NCBI GenBank assembly: GCA_034432655.1
Contig: DAOUBP010000157.1
Span: 76,410-140,409, forward strand
Direction of reading: 5' to 3'
DNA length: 64,000 bases
Source of the DNA: DAOUBP01 sp034432655
GTDB lineage: Bacteria; Chloroflexota; Anaerolineae; CG2-30-64-16
In this document: positions 18,776 through 26,765 of the stretch, one piece after another
Numbering within the stretch: the first letter of the stretch is position 1
How the letters are laid out: each line of letters begins with the position of its first letter
Translations under genes and position numbers: made by a program
The notes under the pieces: generated by a model
Told to the model about the DNA's origin: nothing
Database searches by the model: none
Seen by the model: the letters and a program-made list of their open reading frames with translations, nothing else

Positions 18776-19206
18776 GGGCCTGGGATTGAAATCGCCAGGC
18801 TGATACAGCATAAACCTGCTACAAGCAGGTTACAAACCGCTGATGAACGCGCGCTTGAGCGCACTTTTCATCCTACCAGCCACCGAATTATGAAGATTAG
18901 GACTTTATTCGGCTAATGGGCGAAACGTCCCGTAACGGCCGCCCGCACGACCACATGTGCACCTGCACACACCGCAGGTGCAGTGCCGGTGTAAATGGCT
19001 CGTGCTACTGAGCAGCGCCCGGTCAACCGGGCTGGCCTGCTGTATGGGCGCCACCTGGTAGCCCGGACGATTCACACTTGCACCTGCGGCGCAAGCGCAG
19101 GTGTCGCCGGGCGGCCTCACACGGCCAGCAGTGCGTCAGAAGAAGCGATTAGCGGATTAGTTTTTTAAGTTTCATCATTCGGTGACAGAAGAGGCCGACG
19201 AGACAC
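18776..19206. other. 431-bp intergenic region with a cluster of hairpins
   Basis: No convincing gene. Four hairpins stand out: AACCTGCT/AGCAGGTT near 18815-18835; GCACCTGC/GCAGGTGC near 18958-18984; GCCCGGT/ACCGGGC near 19016-19032; CACCTGCG/CGCAGGTG near 19078-19102. The second and fourth share the sequence CACCTGC, so they could also pair with each other. This may be a structured RNA, a repeat element, or a terminator for the MFS gene followed by the leader of the GH13 gene. Confidence 0.5.
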
Positions 19207-21093
19207 ATGGACCTTTCCGAGATCAAATACTTCGGCGACGTGGGGTTCCTCTACCCCTACGACATCCGCTACGACCCGGCCGACCGGGCGTTCTGCAACC
19301 CGCTGCCCGACGGCCGTGTGCAATTCCGGCTGTGGACCGAGCCGGCCTGCGCCGAGGCGGTGCTGGTCTACAATGACGGGGCCCCGCGCGGCGCAGAGAT
19401 GCAGGTTTACGCGGCCGATTCCCGCTTCCGCTACTGGGAGACGACCATCGCGCCAGCTGCACCCCGGGTTACCTATTCTTTCGCGTTGAAGACAGCTACC
19501 GGCCGCATCGTCTATTTCTGCAGGCACGGGATAGACCATGCGGTGGAGCCCCTGGACCGCTGGGAGCTGGACCTGGCGCGCACCACCCCGTTCCAGACGC
19601 CCGATTGGGCCAAGGGAGCGGTGATCTATCAGATCTTCCCGGAACGTTTTGCCAACGGTGACCCGGCCAACGACCCGCCGGGAACAGCGCCGTGGGGGTC
19701 GCCCCCGCGCTGGCTGGAATACCAGGGCGGCGACCTGCAGGGAATCGTGCAACATCTGGACTACCTGGCCGACCTGGGGGCAGATATCCTCTACCTGACC
19801 CCCATCTTCAGCGCGCCGTCCACGCACAAGTACGACTGCATGGACTATTACCACGTAGATCCCGCGTTCGGCGGCGACGAGGCGCTGCGTGAACTGGTGG
19901 ATGCGCTCCACCGTCGGGGCATGCGCATCGTGTTGGATGCCTCGTTCAACCACTGCCATCCGCGCTTTTTCGCCTTCCAGGACCTGATCCAGCGCGGGCC
20001 GGATTCGCCCTACCGGGACTGGTTCACCGTGTACGAATGGCCGTTGCGCGTCAAGATGCGGCCACAGCAGGCACCTCCCATGCGCGACCATCGTCGGGAG
20101 CAATACGCCCGCTGGCTGAACAGTTTCACGGAGGTCACGGGCATCCCACTGGAAGTGGTAGCCGGGGAAGGCCCGGCGTTGGAGCCGACCTACCTGGCAT
20201 GGTACGGCGTGCTGGACATGCCCAAGCTCAACCAGCGCAACCCGGAGACACGCGCGTACTTCATGGATGTGACGCGCTACTGGCTGCGCGAGTTCGACAT
20301 TGATGGGTGGCGGATGGACGTGGCGCGGCACATCGAGCCCGACTTCTGGGCCGACTTCCGCCGCGCGGCCAAGGAGGTCAAACCGGACTGCTTCCTGCTG
20401 GCCGAGATCTGGGGCAACACTGCGCCATGGCTGCAAGGTGACCAGTTCGACGCGACCATGAACTACATTTTCCGGGACCTGTGCGTGGCCTACTTTGCCA
20501 GGGCGGAACTCTCCACGGCCGGCTTTCTGGACGGCATCACGCGCATGCTCTCACTTTACGCGCCGCAGGTGACTGCGGTCACCCATAACCTGTTTTCCAG
20601 CCACGACGTGCCCCGTTTCCGCCACGAGGCGGGCGAGGACCTGCGCCGTCTGCGCCTGGCCACGATCTTCCAGTTGACCATGCCCGGCGCGCCGGGTATT
20701 TACTACGGCGACGAGATCGGCATGAGCGGCGGGGATGATCCCGACTGCCGCCGCGCTTTTCCATGGGACCGGCCGGAGAGCTGGGATCACGAACTGTTGG
20801 CGACGGTCCAGGCGTTGATCAGGCTGCGGCGGGCGCATCCGGCGCTGCGGCGGGGAGAATGGCGGCTGATCTGGTCGGCAGAGGAAGCCTTTGCCTTTGA
20901 GCGCACCTGTGGGGCCGAACGCATTCTGGTGTTGATCAATCGCCAGGGCACATCGGGTCCGCTGCAACTGCCTGCAGCGACCGGCCATGCGCAGGTGCTG
21001 TGGGGTGCCGCAACCCTGGCAACCACAGGAGATGTTCTCACGGTATCCGGGCTGGGACCGTGGGACGGCGTCGTGATAGGATGCTCTGTATGA
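19207..21093 (+). CDS. intracellular GH13 alpha-glucosidase/neopullulanase-like enzyme
   Basis: 628 residues with no signal peptide. An N-terminal beta-sandwich (about 1-125) precedes the GH13 barrel, which starts at GAVIYQIFPERFANGDP. Catalytic residues are Asp371 in GWRMDVARH, Glu400 in LLAEIWGN and Asp467 in SSHDVPR; the C-domain begins near 555. The N-domain plus barrel layout is that of the neopullulanase/cyclomaltodextrinase group (GH13_20-like). It would split oligosaccharides imported after the secreted amylopullulanase has acted. Its TGA overlaps the ATG of the following regulator gene. The ribosome site is weak. Confidence 0.9.
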   Translation: MDLSEIKYFGDVGFLYPYDIRYDPADRAFCNPLPDGRVQFRLWTEPACAEAVLVYNDGAPRGAEMQVYAADSRFRYWETTIAPAAPRVTYSFALKTATGRIVYFCRHGIDHAVEPLDRWELDLARTTPFQTPDWAKGAVIYQIFPERFANGDPANDPPGTAPWGSPPRWLEYQGGDLQGIVQHLDYLADLGADILYLTPIFSAPSTHKYDCMDYYHVDPAFGGDEALRELVDALHRRGMRIVLDASFNHCHPRFFAFQDLIQRGPDSPYRDWFTVYEWPLRVKMRPQQAPPMRDHRREQYARWLNSFTEVTGIPLEVVAGEGPALEPTYLAWYGVLDMPKLNQRNPETRAYFMDVTRYWLREFDIDGWRMDVARHIEPDFWADFRRAAKEVKPDCFLLAEIWGNTAPWLQGDQFDATMNYIFRDLCVAYFARAELSTAGFLDGITRMLSLYAPQVTAVTHNLFSSHDVPRFRHEAGEDLRRLRLATIFQLTMPGAPGIYYGDEIGMSGGDDPDCRRAFPWDRPESWDHELLATVQALIRLRRAHPALRRGEWRLIWSAEEAFAFERTCGAERILVLINRQGTSGPLQLPAATGHAQVLWGAATLATTGDVLTVSGLGPWDGVVIGCSV

Positions 21094-21920
21094 ACCTGCC
21101 AACACCACCTGTTGTCCTTGTCCTTTCCGGGGGCACCGGCGCCAGCGGCGAGCTGTTGGTCCGCACAGCGCTGGCGCAATTCCGGCAGGCCGTTCCGGTA
21201 GAGATCGTGCCGCACATCCTCAGCGTCGCGCAGGTCGAAGAGGCCGTGGCCCGGGCGCGCGCGACCGGCGGCATCATTGCCCACACTTTTGTGGATGGGG
21301 ACCTACGCCGGGCTACAGCGGAAAGCGCCGCGCGCGCGGGCGTGACAGCGATTGACCTGATCGGCCCCTTGCTGGAGCACCTGACGGCCGTCCTGGGTGA
21401 ACAGCCGGCCGGCAAGCCGGGGCTTTATCGCCAACAGCGCGAAAAATACTTCGAGCGGGTGGAGGCCATCGAGTTCAGCGTAGCCCACGACGACGGCCAG
21501 CGCATCGAGGAGCTGCCCCAGGCCGAGATCGTGCTGGTGGGGGTTTCGCGCGCCGGCAAGACCCCGCTGAGCATGTACCTGTCGGTGATGGGGTGGAAGG
21601 TGGCCAACGTGCCGCTGGTGCCCGAGCTGCCACCGCCGCCGATGCTGCTGCAGGTTGACCCTCGCCGCGTGGTGGGGCTGACCATCGAGCCGGGGCAACT
21701 CATCGCGCATCGGCGCTGGCGACAGACCCATCTGGGGATCGCGACTACCACCTACACGGACGCGGAGACGATCTACGAGGAGGTCGAGGCCGCGCGGCGC
21801 TTCTGCCGCAAGCACGGCTTTGCCATCGTGGACGTGACAGACAAGCCCATTGAGTCCAGCGCCGAGGAGGTCATCGCCGTGGTGACGCGGCGGTTGAGGG
21901 CAGGGGGTACCTCTTCGTAG
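21090..21920 (+). CDS. ppsR: pyruvate phosphate dikinase / PEP synthase regulatory protein (DUF299)
   Basis: 276 residues from ATG 21090, the normal length for the PPSR/PDRP family. The protein begins with VVLVLSGGTGASGE. A P-loop-like GVSRAGKTPLSMYLS lies near residue 150, and VGLTIEPGQL and the C-terminal VDVTDKPIESSAEEV are family signatures. These bifunctional enzymes phosphorylate PPDK or PEP synthase with ADP and remove the phosphate with Pi, so the gene suggests control of the pyruvate-PEP step. The ATG overlaps the GH13 stop (ATGA), implying translational coupling. No PPDK gene is in the window. Its stop codon falls at the edge of a dispersed repeat. Confidence 0.92.
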   Translation: MNLPTPPVVLVLSGGTGASGELLVRTALAQFRQAVPVEIVPHILSVAQVEEAVARARATGGIIAHTFVDGDLRRATAESAARAGVTAIDLIGPLLEHLTAVLGEQPAGKPGLYRQQREKYFERVEAIEFSVAHDDGQRIEELPQAEIVLVGVSRAGKTPLSMYLSVMGWKVANVPLVPELPPPPMLLQVDPRRVVGLTIEPGQLIAHRRWRQTHLGIATTTYTDAETIYEEVEAARRFCRKHGFAIVDVTDKPIESSAEEVIAVVTRRLRAGGTSS

Positions 21921-21990
21921 CGGCGACTTCGCTGGCCTGGAACGGCTGAAGCCGTTACTACGAGGTGTAGTGGCGACTTCACCCGCTGCG
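21915..21990. repeat. dispersed palindromic repeat, intergenic copy
   Basis: The core GAACGGCTGAAGCCGTTACT (21940-21959) is flanked by a direct repeat GTAGYGGCGACTTCRC (about 21917 and 21967). The reverse complement matches 52066-52137 inside a coding gene, so this is one family of mobile or duplicated small elements. It lies between two convergent genes and supplies the stop codon of ppsR. Confidence 0.65.
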
Positions 21991-22641
21991 CTGACCCGCA
22001 ACCATGTGGGCTAACCGACACGGCTCTGGCAGGCGATAGCCGCGACAACATGCCAGCACATAACGCAGGGCTGTCGGCAGGTCAATCCGCTGGCCCGGCG
22101 ACACGTACACCGGTTTGACCCCGGCCCGCGTACGCACGGCTGCGCCGATCACCTCGTCCCCGTCGGTTAAGGGTACCCATGCCCCGGCCCGATCCGGCAA
22201 TTGCGGATGCACCCCGCACAGCCGCGACTTGGCGCAGCCGATCGTCGGCCGATCCAGGAAAAGGCCCACGTGGGTCGCGATCCCCATCCGCCGCGGGTGG
22301 GCCAACCCCTGACCATCGAAGATGAACAGGTCCGGCTCAGCTTGCAACCTCTCGCAGGCAGCAAGAATGGCCGGCGCCTCCCGGAAAGCCAGCAGGCCGG
22401 GGACGTAAGGGAAGGGCACCCTGGTTTCGGCCTTTGCGACCTCCAACATAGTCAACTCGGGAAACCGTAGCATGACCACCGCGGCCCGGGCCACCTCCCC
22501 CTGCACGCTCACATCCACCCCGGCGACCGTGACCACCTCCCCCAGGTAGTTCTCGACCACTACCTGGCGCCGCAACGCCTCCTGCAACCGGATCGCCTCG
22601 GCCGGGGAGACATCCCAGGGGTGCAGCCAGCGTATTTCCAT
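21979..22641 (-). CDS. nfi: endonuclease V
   Basis: 220 residues, the standard size. Metal-binding acidic residues are visible in VAGVDVS, in the Glu of PGLLAFREAP and in FIFDGQGLAHPRRMGIATHVG. These are the classic blocks of the enzyme that nicks DNA one base 3' of deaminated adenine (hypoxanthine). I chose ATG 22641 (MEIRWLHPW) with GGGAGG four bases upstream; the frame continues 10 codons further without a ribosome site. It follows a possible 30-residue membrane peptide and the YbjQ-family gene on the same strand. Confidence 0.93.
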   Translation of the reverse strand: MEIRWLHPWDVSPAEAIRLQEALRRQVVVENYLGEVVTVAGVDVSVQGEVARAAVVMLRFPELTMLEVAKAETRVPFPYVPGLLAFREAPAILAACERLQAEPDLFIFDGQGLAHPRRMGIATHVGLFLDRPTIGCAKSRLCGVHPQLPDRAGAWVPLTDGDEVIGAAVRTRAGVKPVYVSPGQRIDLPTALRYVLACCRGYRLPEPCRLAHMVAGQRSG

Positions 22642-22657
22642 CAGGCCTCCCGACACC

Positions 22658-22750
22658 TCACCGTCGCGCAAATGTCCTGACCGTCTTGATGACCGTGAAA
22701 ACGATCCACATCATCATCAAGGAGCTGACCAGCGTAATGTGCTTGCTCAC
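22658..22750 (-). CDS. possible 30-residue single-TM peptide
   Basis: GTG-initiated reading frame encoding a short basic N-terminus, a hydrophobic helix (LVSSLMMMWIVFTVI) and a strongly basic tail (KTVRTFARR). This is the composition of a small membrane protein. It lies between the YbjQ-family gene and nfi, 16 bases before the nfi start, on the same strand. There is no clear ribosome site and no family I recognise, so it may be chance. Confidence 0.35.
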   Translation of the reverse strand: MSKHITLVSSLMMMWIVFTVIKTVRTFARR

Positions 22751-22791
22751 GACCAGATTTCTGTGAGAAACCTGGTTTGCAGGCAGGGTAT

Positions 22792-23121
22792 CTACACCGG
22801 CTCCACCACCACCGCTGTGCCGTAAGCCAGCACCTCGGTCATGTTCTCGGCCAGCTCGGTGGCGTCGTAACGCACGCCCACGATGGCGTTGGCGCCTAAC
22901 TCCTCGGCGTGCTTCATCATCAGGTCGAACGCCTCCCCGCGCGTCTCCTCACACAGCGATACGTATTCGTGGATCTTGCCGCCGGCGATGGTGCGCAGGC
23001 TGGCCGCGAACTGGCCCACCAACCCGCGCGAGCGCACGGTAATGCCACGCACTACGCCCAAATGGCGTACAATGCGGTGCCCATAAATCTCGAAAGTGGT
23101 CGAAGTCATCTTGGGATCCAT
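22792..23121 (-). CDS. YbjQ/UPF0145 (DUF74) family protein
   Basis: 109 residues matching the UPF0145 family: an initial beta strand, VRGITVRSRGLVGQ, a helix with EAFDLMMKHAEELGANAIVGVRYD, and a final VLAYGTAVVVE strand. Family members form ring-like oligomers; the function is unknown although a metal-binding role has been proposed. The ATG at 23121 has AGGAGG five bases upstream. A promoter lies at 23216-23243. It heads a short minus-strand group with the small peptide and nfi. Confidence 0.9.
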   Translation of the reverse strand: MDPKMTSTTFEIYGHRIVRHLGVVRGITVRSRGLVGQFAASLRTIAGGKIHEYVSLCEETRGEAFDLMMKHAEELGANAIVGVRYDATELAENMTEVLAYGTAVVVEPV

Positions 23122-23215
23122 ACAAGCCTCCTGTTCGTTCCATCAGGCGGTGAGAAGTTAGAGCAACACGAATCTCTGCAGCATCTGCGTATTTGCCCCA
23201 CACGAATTCCAGGCC

Positions 23216-23243
23216 ATTGTACCATACGGACAGCGGGAGCCAA
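23216..23243 (-). promoter_or_regulatory. promoter of the YbjQ-family gene
   Basis: Minus strand: TTGGCT (23238-23243), 16-bp spacer, TACAAT (23216-23221). The -35 box touches the start of the tandem repeat array. Confidence 0.55.
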
Positions 23244-23247
23244 GCTC

Positions 23248-23377
23248 TGGCTTGCGGCGGCCCGACGCCGCTTTGGCTTGCGGCGGCCCGATGCCGCCTT
23301 GGCTTGCGGCGGCCTGACGCCGCCTTGGCTTGCGACGGCCTGACGCCGCCTTGGATGGCAGCGGCCTGACGCCGCTT
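23248..23377. repeat. 26-bp tandem repeat, five units, each a small hairpin
   Basis: Units start at 23248, 23274, 23300, 23326 and 23352 and follow TGGCTTGCGGCGGCCYGA then YGCCGCYT. Each unit can fold GCGGCG against CGCCGC. Units 4-5 and the tail to about 23425 have diverged. Confidence 0.9.
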
Positions 23378-23432
23378 TGGATGGCGACGACAGGAAAGCG
23401 GCGCTACAGCGCCGCAATCCAAAACCGTCCCT

Positions 23433-23462
23433 TTGGATCACCAGGCCAGCCCATGCTATACT
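23433..23462 (+). promoter_or_regulatory. promoter of the PyrK/PyrD-like pair
   Basis: TTGGAT, an 18-bp spacer and TATACT (about 23457-23462) preceded by TGC, giving an extended -10. The start codon is 39 bases downstream. Confidence 0.6.
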
Positions 23463-23501
23463 TCGCAGTGTTGACACTCAAGTCGAAGCTTTTGTGAACC
23501 G

Positions 23502-24296
23502 ATGGTCCTCCAGACTACCGCCACCCTTATCAGCCGGACAACTGCCGGCCCGGCACAAGAGCTGACCCTGCACGCGCCCGCGCTGGCGAGCGCACTGAGG
23601 CCGGGTCAGGCCGTTTTGATCAAGACCGGCTGGGGCCAAACCCCTTACCTGCGACGCACCTTCTATCCGGTCGCCATCACCGATCAAACATGGACGCTGC
23701 GCGTGCCGCCTTCGGCCGATTGGGGCCACGCGTGGCTGGCTGCTGCGCCTTTGGGCGCCGAGCTGGATTGCCTCGGCCCGGTGGGGATCGGTTTTAGCGT
23801 GCCGCTGGGGGTTCGTCACGTCCTGTGTGTGGGAGTGGGGGAACTGGCCTGGACCCTGCTGCCCGCAATAACCGTGGCCGAATCGCGAGGATTGGCCGTC
23901 GCACTGGCTGTAGAGGCGCGCAGCGTGCGTGAGTTGATCCCGCCCCAACGGCTGCCCGCGGCCGTGAAGTACCATACCGTCACTGCAGATCTGGGCCGCG
24001 TGGCCCAACAATGGAGCGATCTACTGACAGGCCCCGCCGCCGGGCCCGGACAAGGCTTGTTAGCATGGGCCGACCTGGTGCTGGCGGCCGCGCCGCTGCC
24101 GTTCTACCGTCAACTGGCCCTGGCCCTGACGACAATCCGCTATGAACTGACCCGTGGCTTTGTCCAGGTCCTCTATGCGGCCTCCTTCCTATGCGGCGTC
24201 GGCGCGTGCCAGGCCTGTGTCGCCGATGTGGCCGGCGGCCGGCGGCGCGTCTGCCTGCGCGGCCCGGTGTTTGATCTGGTAGATGTGGTAGGTTGA
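23502..24296 (+). CDS. PyrK-like iron-sulfur flavoprotein subunit
   Basis: 264 residues, the size of the dihydroorotate dehydrogenase electron-transfer subunit. The C-terminus carries a [2Fe-2S] motif CGVGACQAC...RVCLRGPVFD as in PyrK. The FAD-binding RRTFYPVAI segment is only a loose match to the usual RPISI type, and the NAD-binding Gly-rich loop is degraded (VGVGELAWTLLPAI). It therefore probably keeps the FeS centre and perhaps FAD but may not use NAD normally. It pairs with the DHODH-like gene that follows. The ribosome site is weak. It might be a pyrimidine enzyme subunit, but the partner's lost residues make a different redox reaction more likely. Confidence 0.75.
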   Translation: MVLQTTATLISRTTAGPAQELTLHAPALASALRPGQAVLIKTGWGQTPYLRRTFYPVAITDQTWTLRVPPSADWGHAWLAAAPLGAELDCLGPVGIGFSVPLGVRHVLCVGVGELAWTLLPAITVAESRGLAVALAVEARSVRELIPPQRLPAAVKYHTVTADLGRVAQQWSDLLTGPAAGPGQGLLAWADLVLAAAPLPFYRQLALALTTIRYELTRGFVQVLYAASFLCGVGACQACVADVAGGRRRVCLRGPVFDLVDVVG

Positions 24297-24377
24297 GGGG
24301 GAGGATGGGGATTGGGGATTGAGGCCTTCGGTCGTTGGTCAGCCGCTGATCTCTGACCTCTGATCTCTGACTTCTGA

Positions 24378-25190
24378 ATGTTGCCCATGATTGAACTCGC
24401 TCCTCACAACAAGCGCGGACTGAACCTGAGCTCACCTCTGATCGCCGGCAGCGGGGCGGTGGGATACGGGGATGCCTGGCCTCCGGGCCTGACGCCGGAC
24501 CTCTTCGGTGCGATCGTGACACCGCCGATCTCGTGGCGACCCCGCCGCGGAAACCCCGCACCACGGCTGGCCGAAGTGCCGGGCGGCTTCCTGCTGGCCA
24601 CGGGGGATCACAATCCCGGATACCGCCGGGTTGTGGAGGCCCATGACGTCTCCTGGCGCAGGCTAGGGGTGCCGGTGATCGTTGCATTGGCCGCCAGCAC
24701 GCCGGAGGACTGGGAACGACTGGCGGCCGCGCTGGAAGAGGAGACTGCTGCGGCCGCGCTGGAGCTTCACCTGCCTCATATTGCCCATCGCAGCGACGCA
24801 GCAGCCTGGATCGGCGCGGTCCGCCGTGCGTGCACATTGCCGGTGCTGGTCAAGCTGCCGACCCCGCGGGCGGTCGCGTTGGCGTCCACCTGTGCCAGCG
24901 CGGGCGCCGATGCACTGATAATCGGCACAGCTGCGTTGGGCCGCGCGGCGGCTCCTGATGGCACGTTGATTACCGGCCCCATGGCCGGCCCCGTGGCCTT
25001 TCCGCTGACGCTGTACGCCCTGGGTGCCGTGGCCGAACTGGCGCTGGGGCTGCCGCTGATCGCGGCCGGGGGCATCGCCCAGGCCGAAGATATGCAACGC
25101 TGCTTTGACGCGGGCGCGGCTGCTGTGCAGGTGCGAAGCTTGTTGTGGACCGATCCGGGGACGACGAGGCAACTGACGATTGGCTCTTGA
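24378..25190 (+). CDS. dihydroorotate-dehydrogenase-like barrel protein, catalytic residues missing
   Basis: About 270 residues (ATG 24378, or 24387) with the fold signature of class 1 PyrD: LSSPLIAGSGAVGYG, a GNPxPRxAExPGG stretch, VLVKLPTP, PLIAAGGI and GAAAVQVRS. Several residues needed for orotate chemistry are absent: the Lys of VTKT is replaced (AIVTPPIS), and the NxSCPN block carrying the catalytic Cys/Ser is replaced by LHLPHIAH. FMN binding could survive. Together with the upstream PyrK-like subunit it looks like a paralogous pair with a changed or unknown substrate. Upstream bases (24297-24377) are degenerate CTGATCTCTGAC-type repeats with no clear ribosome site. Confidence 0.75.
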   Translation: MLPMIELAPHNKRGLNLSSPLIAGSGAVGYGDAWPPGLTPDLFGAIVTPPISWRPRRGNPAPRLAEVPGGFLLATGDHNPGYRRVVEAHDVSWRRLGVPVIVALAASTPEDWERLAAALEEETAAAALELHLPHIAHRSDAAAWIGAVRRACTLPVLVKLPTPRAVALASTCASAGADALIIGTAALGRAAAPDGTLITGPMAGPVAFPLTLYALGAVAELALGLPLIAAGGIAQAEDMQRCFDAGAAAVQVRSLLWTDPGTTRQLTIGS

Positions 25191-26102
25191 TCACCCCCAC
25201 ACCACCACCCCCACTGCCAGCGCCAGCGCGTAGGCCACAGCCAGCTGCGCGGTGCCGGCCAGGGTCTTGTTTAGCGCCGGGCCGAGGACGATAAACACCG
25301 CCCGCGCCTGCCGATAGGCCAGCGGCAGGGTCAGCCACGCCAGCATCACGCCGACCCCATAGCCGCAGGCCAGCCAGAGGATGAGGGGAACGGCGTAGGC
25401 GACCGCCAGCAGCAGCAGGTACTCGATGCGCGCCCCGCGACGGCCCAAGAGCACGGCCAGAGTGCGCTTCCCGGCCGCCCGGTCGGTGTCCGCGTCGCGC
25501 ACGTTGTTCACCACCAGGATCGCGGTCACCAGGCAGCCCATGGCCACGCCGCCCAGCCAGACCGCCGGGGTCAGCGCGCCCCGCTGCACGTAGTAGGTGC
25601 CGCCCACCGCGACCAGCCCGAAAAAGATGAAGGTCGCCAGGTCCCCCAGGCCGTAGTAGCCGAACGGCGCCGGGCCAATGGTGTAGAGCATGGCTGCCAC
25701 GATGGAGAAGATGCCGACCAGCAAAATCGGCCAGCCGCCCAGGATGATCAGATACAGGCCGCACAGCGCAGCCAGGCCAAAGACAACGAGCATCCCGGCC
25801 TGCACCTCGCGCGGAGTGAGCAACCCCGCTGTGGTGACCCGCAGCGGGCCCACCCGGTCCCTGGCGTCGGCCCCCCGCAGGTAGTCACCCAGGTCATTGG
25901 CAAAATTGGAGCCGATTTGAATCAGGAGGGCCGCGACCAACGCAACCACGGCAGCCAGCGGCCGGAACGCCGCGTCGTGGATAGCCAGCGCCGTGCCGAC
26001 GACCACCGGCGCGACCGCAGCCGGCAGCGTACGCGGCCGGCTGGCCATAATCCAGGCGCGACGCCGCGCAGCCGCAGAAGCAGGCGAGACAGTGTCAGTC
26101 AT
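25191..26102 (-). CDS. menA: 1,4-dihydroxy-2-naphthoate polyprenyltransferase
   Basis: 303 residues, eight to nine membrane helices. The two Asp-rich prenyl-diphosphate-binding motifs of the UbiA superfamily are present: NFANDLGDYLRGAD and NNVRDADTDRAAGK. The N-terminal ASRPRTLPAAVAPVVVG is the MenA signature. It attaches the isoprenoid tail to DHNA, the membrane step of menaquinone synthesis. The ATG at 26102 has GGAG about 10 bases upstream. It is the last of five minus-strand genes. The mevalonate cluster elsewhere in the window could provide its isoprenoid substrate. Related UbiA enzymes cannot be fully excluded. Confidence 0.88.
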   Translation of the reverse strand: MTDTVSPASAAARRRAWIMASRPRTLPAAVAPVVVGTALAIHDAAFRPLAAVVALVAALLIQIGSNFANDLGDYLRGADARDRVGPLRVTTAGLLTPREVQAGMLVVFGLAALCGLYLIILGGWPILLVGIFSIVAAMLYTIGPAPFGYYGLGDLATFIFFGLVAVGGTYYVQRGALTPAVWLGGVAMGCLVTAILVVNNVRDADTDRAAGKRTLAVLLGRRGARIEYLLLLAVAYAVPLILWLACGYGVGVMLAWLTLPLAYRQARAVFIVLGPALNKTLAGTAQLAVAYALALAVGVVVWG

Positions 26103-26185
26103 ATGCTCAAGGCTCCTGTCAGAAAGCGCTGTCCCGGCGAGTCAGTCGCTCAAAACACCCCTCTGATTGATCCTCGGTTTCCCCG

Positions 26186-26740
26186 TCAGAACTTGCGCAA
26201 GAAATACAACGCAGTGCTGCCGTACTGCCGGTGATCCACCACGCGCAAATGCGCCAGCGTCGGCTCAGTCCATTCCTTGGGAAAGACCTGCACGATGACC
26301 AGGCCATCCCCGGTCAACAGCTCGGGCCGCGCGTCGATGGCCTGTAGTGCCCGTAACCACAGCCCCTGATATTGCGGCGGCGCGACATAAATCACATCAA
26401 AGGGCGTGAGCTCAGAGCGCGCCAGATACGCGAACGCGTCCCCCGCCACCACCTGGCCCCGGTCGGCCAGGCCGGCGGCCTCCAGATTGCGCTGAAGCAC
26501 GCGCAGCGCAGCCCGATTGCGCTCGCAGAAGACCGCCTCGGCCGCGCCGCGACTCAGGGCCTCAATCCCGACCGCGCCGGTGCCGCCGAACAGGTCAAGG
26601 AAGCGCCGGCCCACGATCTGACCTTGCGAGGCAAGGATGCTGAACAACGCCGATTTGACCCGGTCGGTGATGGGCCGGGTGCTGTCCCCCGGCACCGCAG
26701 CCAGGACCCGACCCTTGGCTGTGCCTGCAATGACGCGCAT
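26186..26740 (-). CDS. rsmD: 16S rRNA (guanine-966-N2)-methyltransferase RsmD
   Basis: 184 residues from ATG 26740 (MRVIAGTAKGR), with AGGA five bases upstream. The opening MRVIAGxxKG, TRPITDRVKSALFSIL and the SAM motif FLDLFGGTGAVGIEAL are diagnostic. The catalytic motif IV reads VAPPQY instead of the common DPPY. It modifies G966 of 16S rRNA during 30S assembly. It follows a membrane protein gene by 25 bases, so co-transcription is likely. Confidence 0.9.
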   Translation of the reverse strand: MRVIAGTAKGRVLAAVPGDSTRPITDRVKSALFSILASQGQIVGRRFLDLFGGTGAVGIEALSRGAAEAVFCERNRAALRVLQRNLEAAGLADRGQVVAGDAFAYLARSELTPFDVIYVAPPQYQGLWLRALQAIDARPELLTGDGLVIVQVFPKEWTEPTLAHLRVVDHRQYGSTALYFLRKF

Positions 26741-26765
26741 GGTGTTCCTGAGAATGTTGACGGCG

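Larger units (their letters stand above)
23122..23501. other. 380-bp intergenic region with divergent promoters around a repeat array
   Basis: The region holds the minus-strand promoter of the YbjQ gene (23216-23243), a five-unit 26-bp tandem repeat (23248-23377) with a decayed tail to about 23425, and a plus-strand promoter (23433-23462). Frames that look open across the array arise from the repeat period and show no coding sense. Confidence 0.7.

Noticed and set aside
23248..23425. CRISPR array
   Set aside because: The repeats are contiguous with no unique spacers, and there are no cas genes.
22949..23477. Open frames with Gln/Ala/Arg repeat proteins near 23 kb
   Set aside because: They are produced by the 26-bp tandem array and carry the same peptide over and over; no ribosome site or known domain.
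24378..25190. Plain call as dihydroorotate dehydrogenase PyrD
   Set aside because: The catalytic Cys/Ser block and the substrate-binding Lys are absent.
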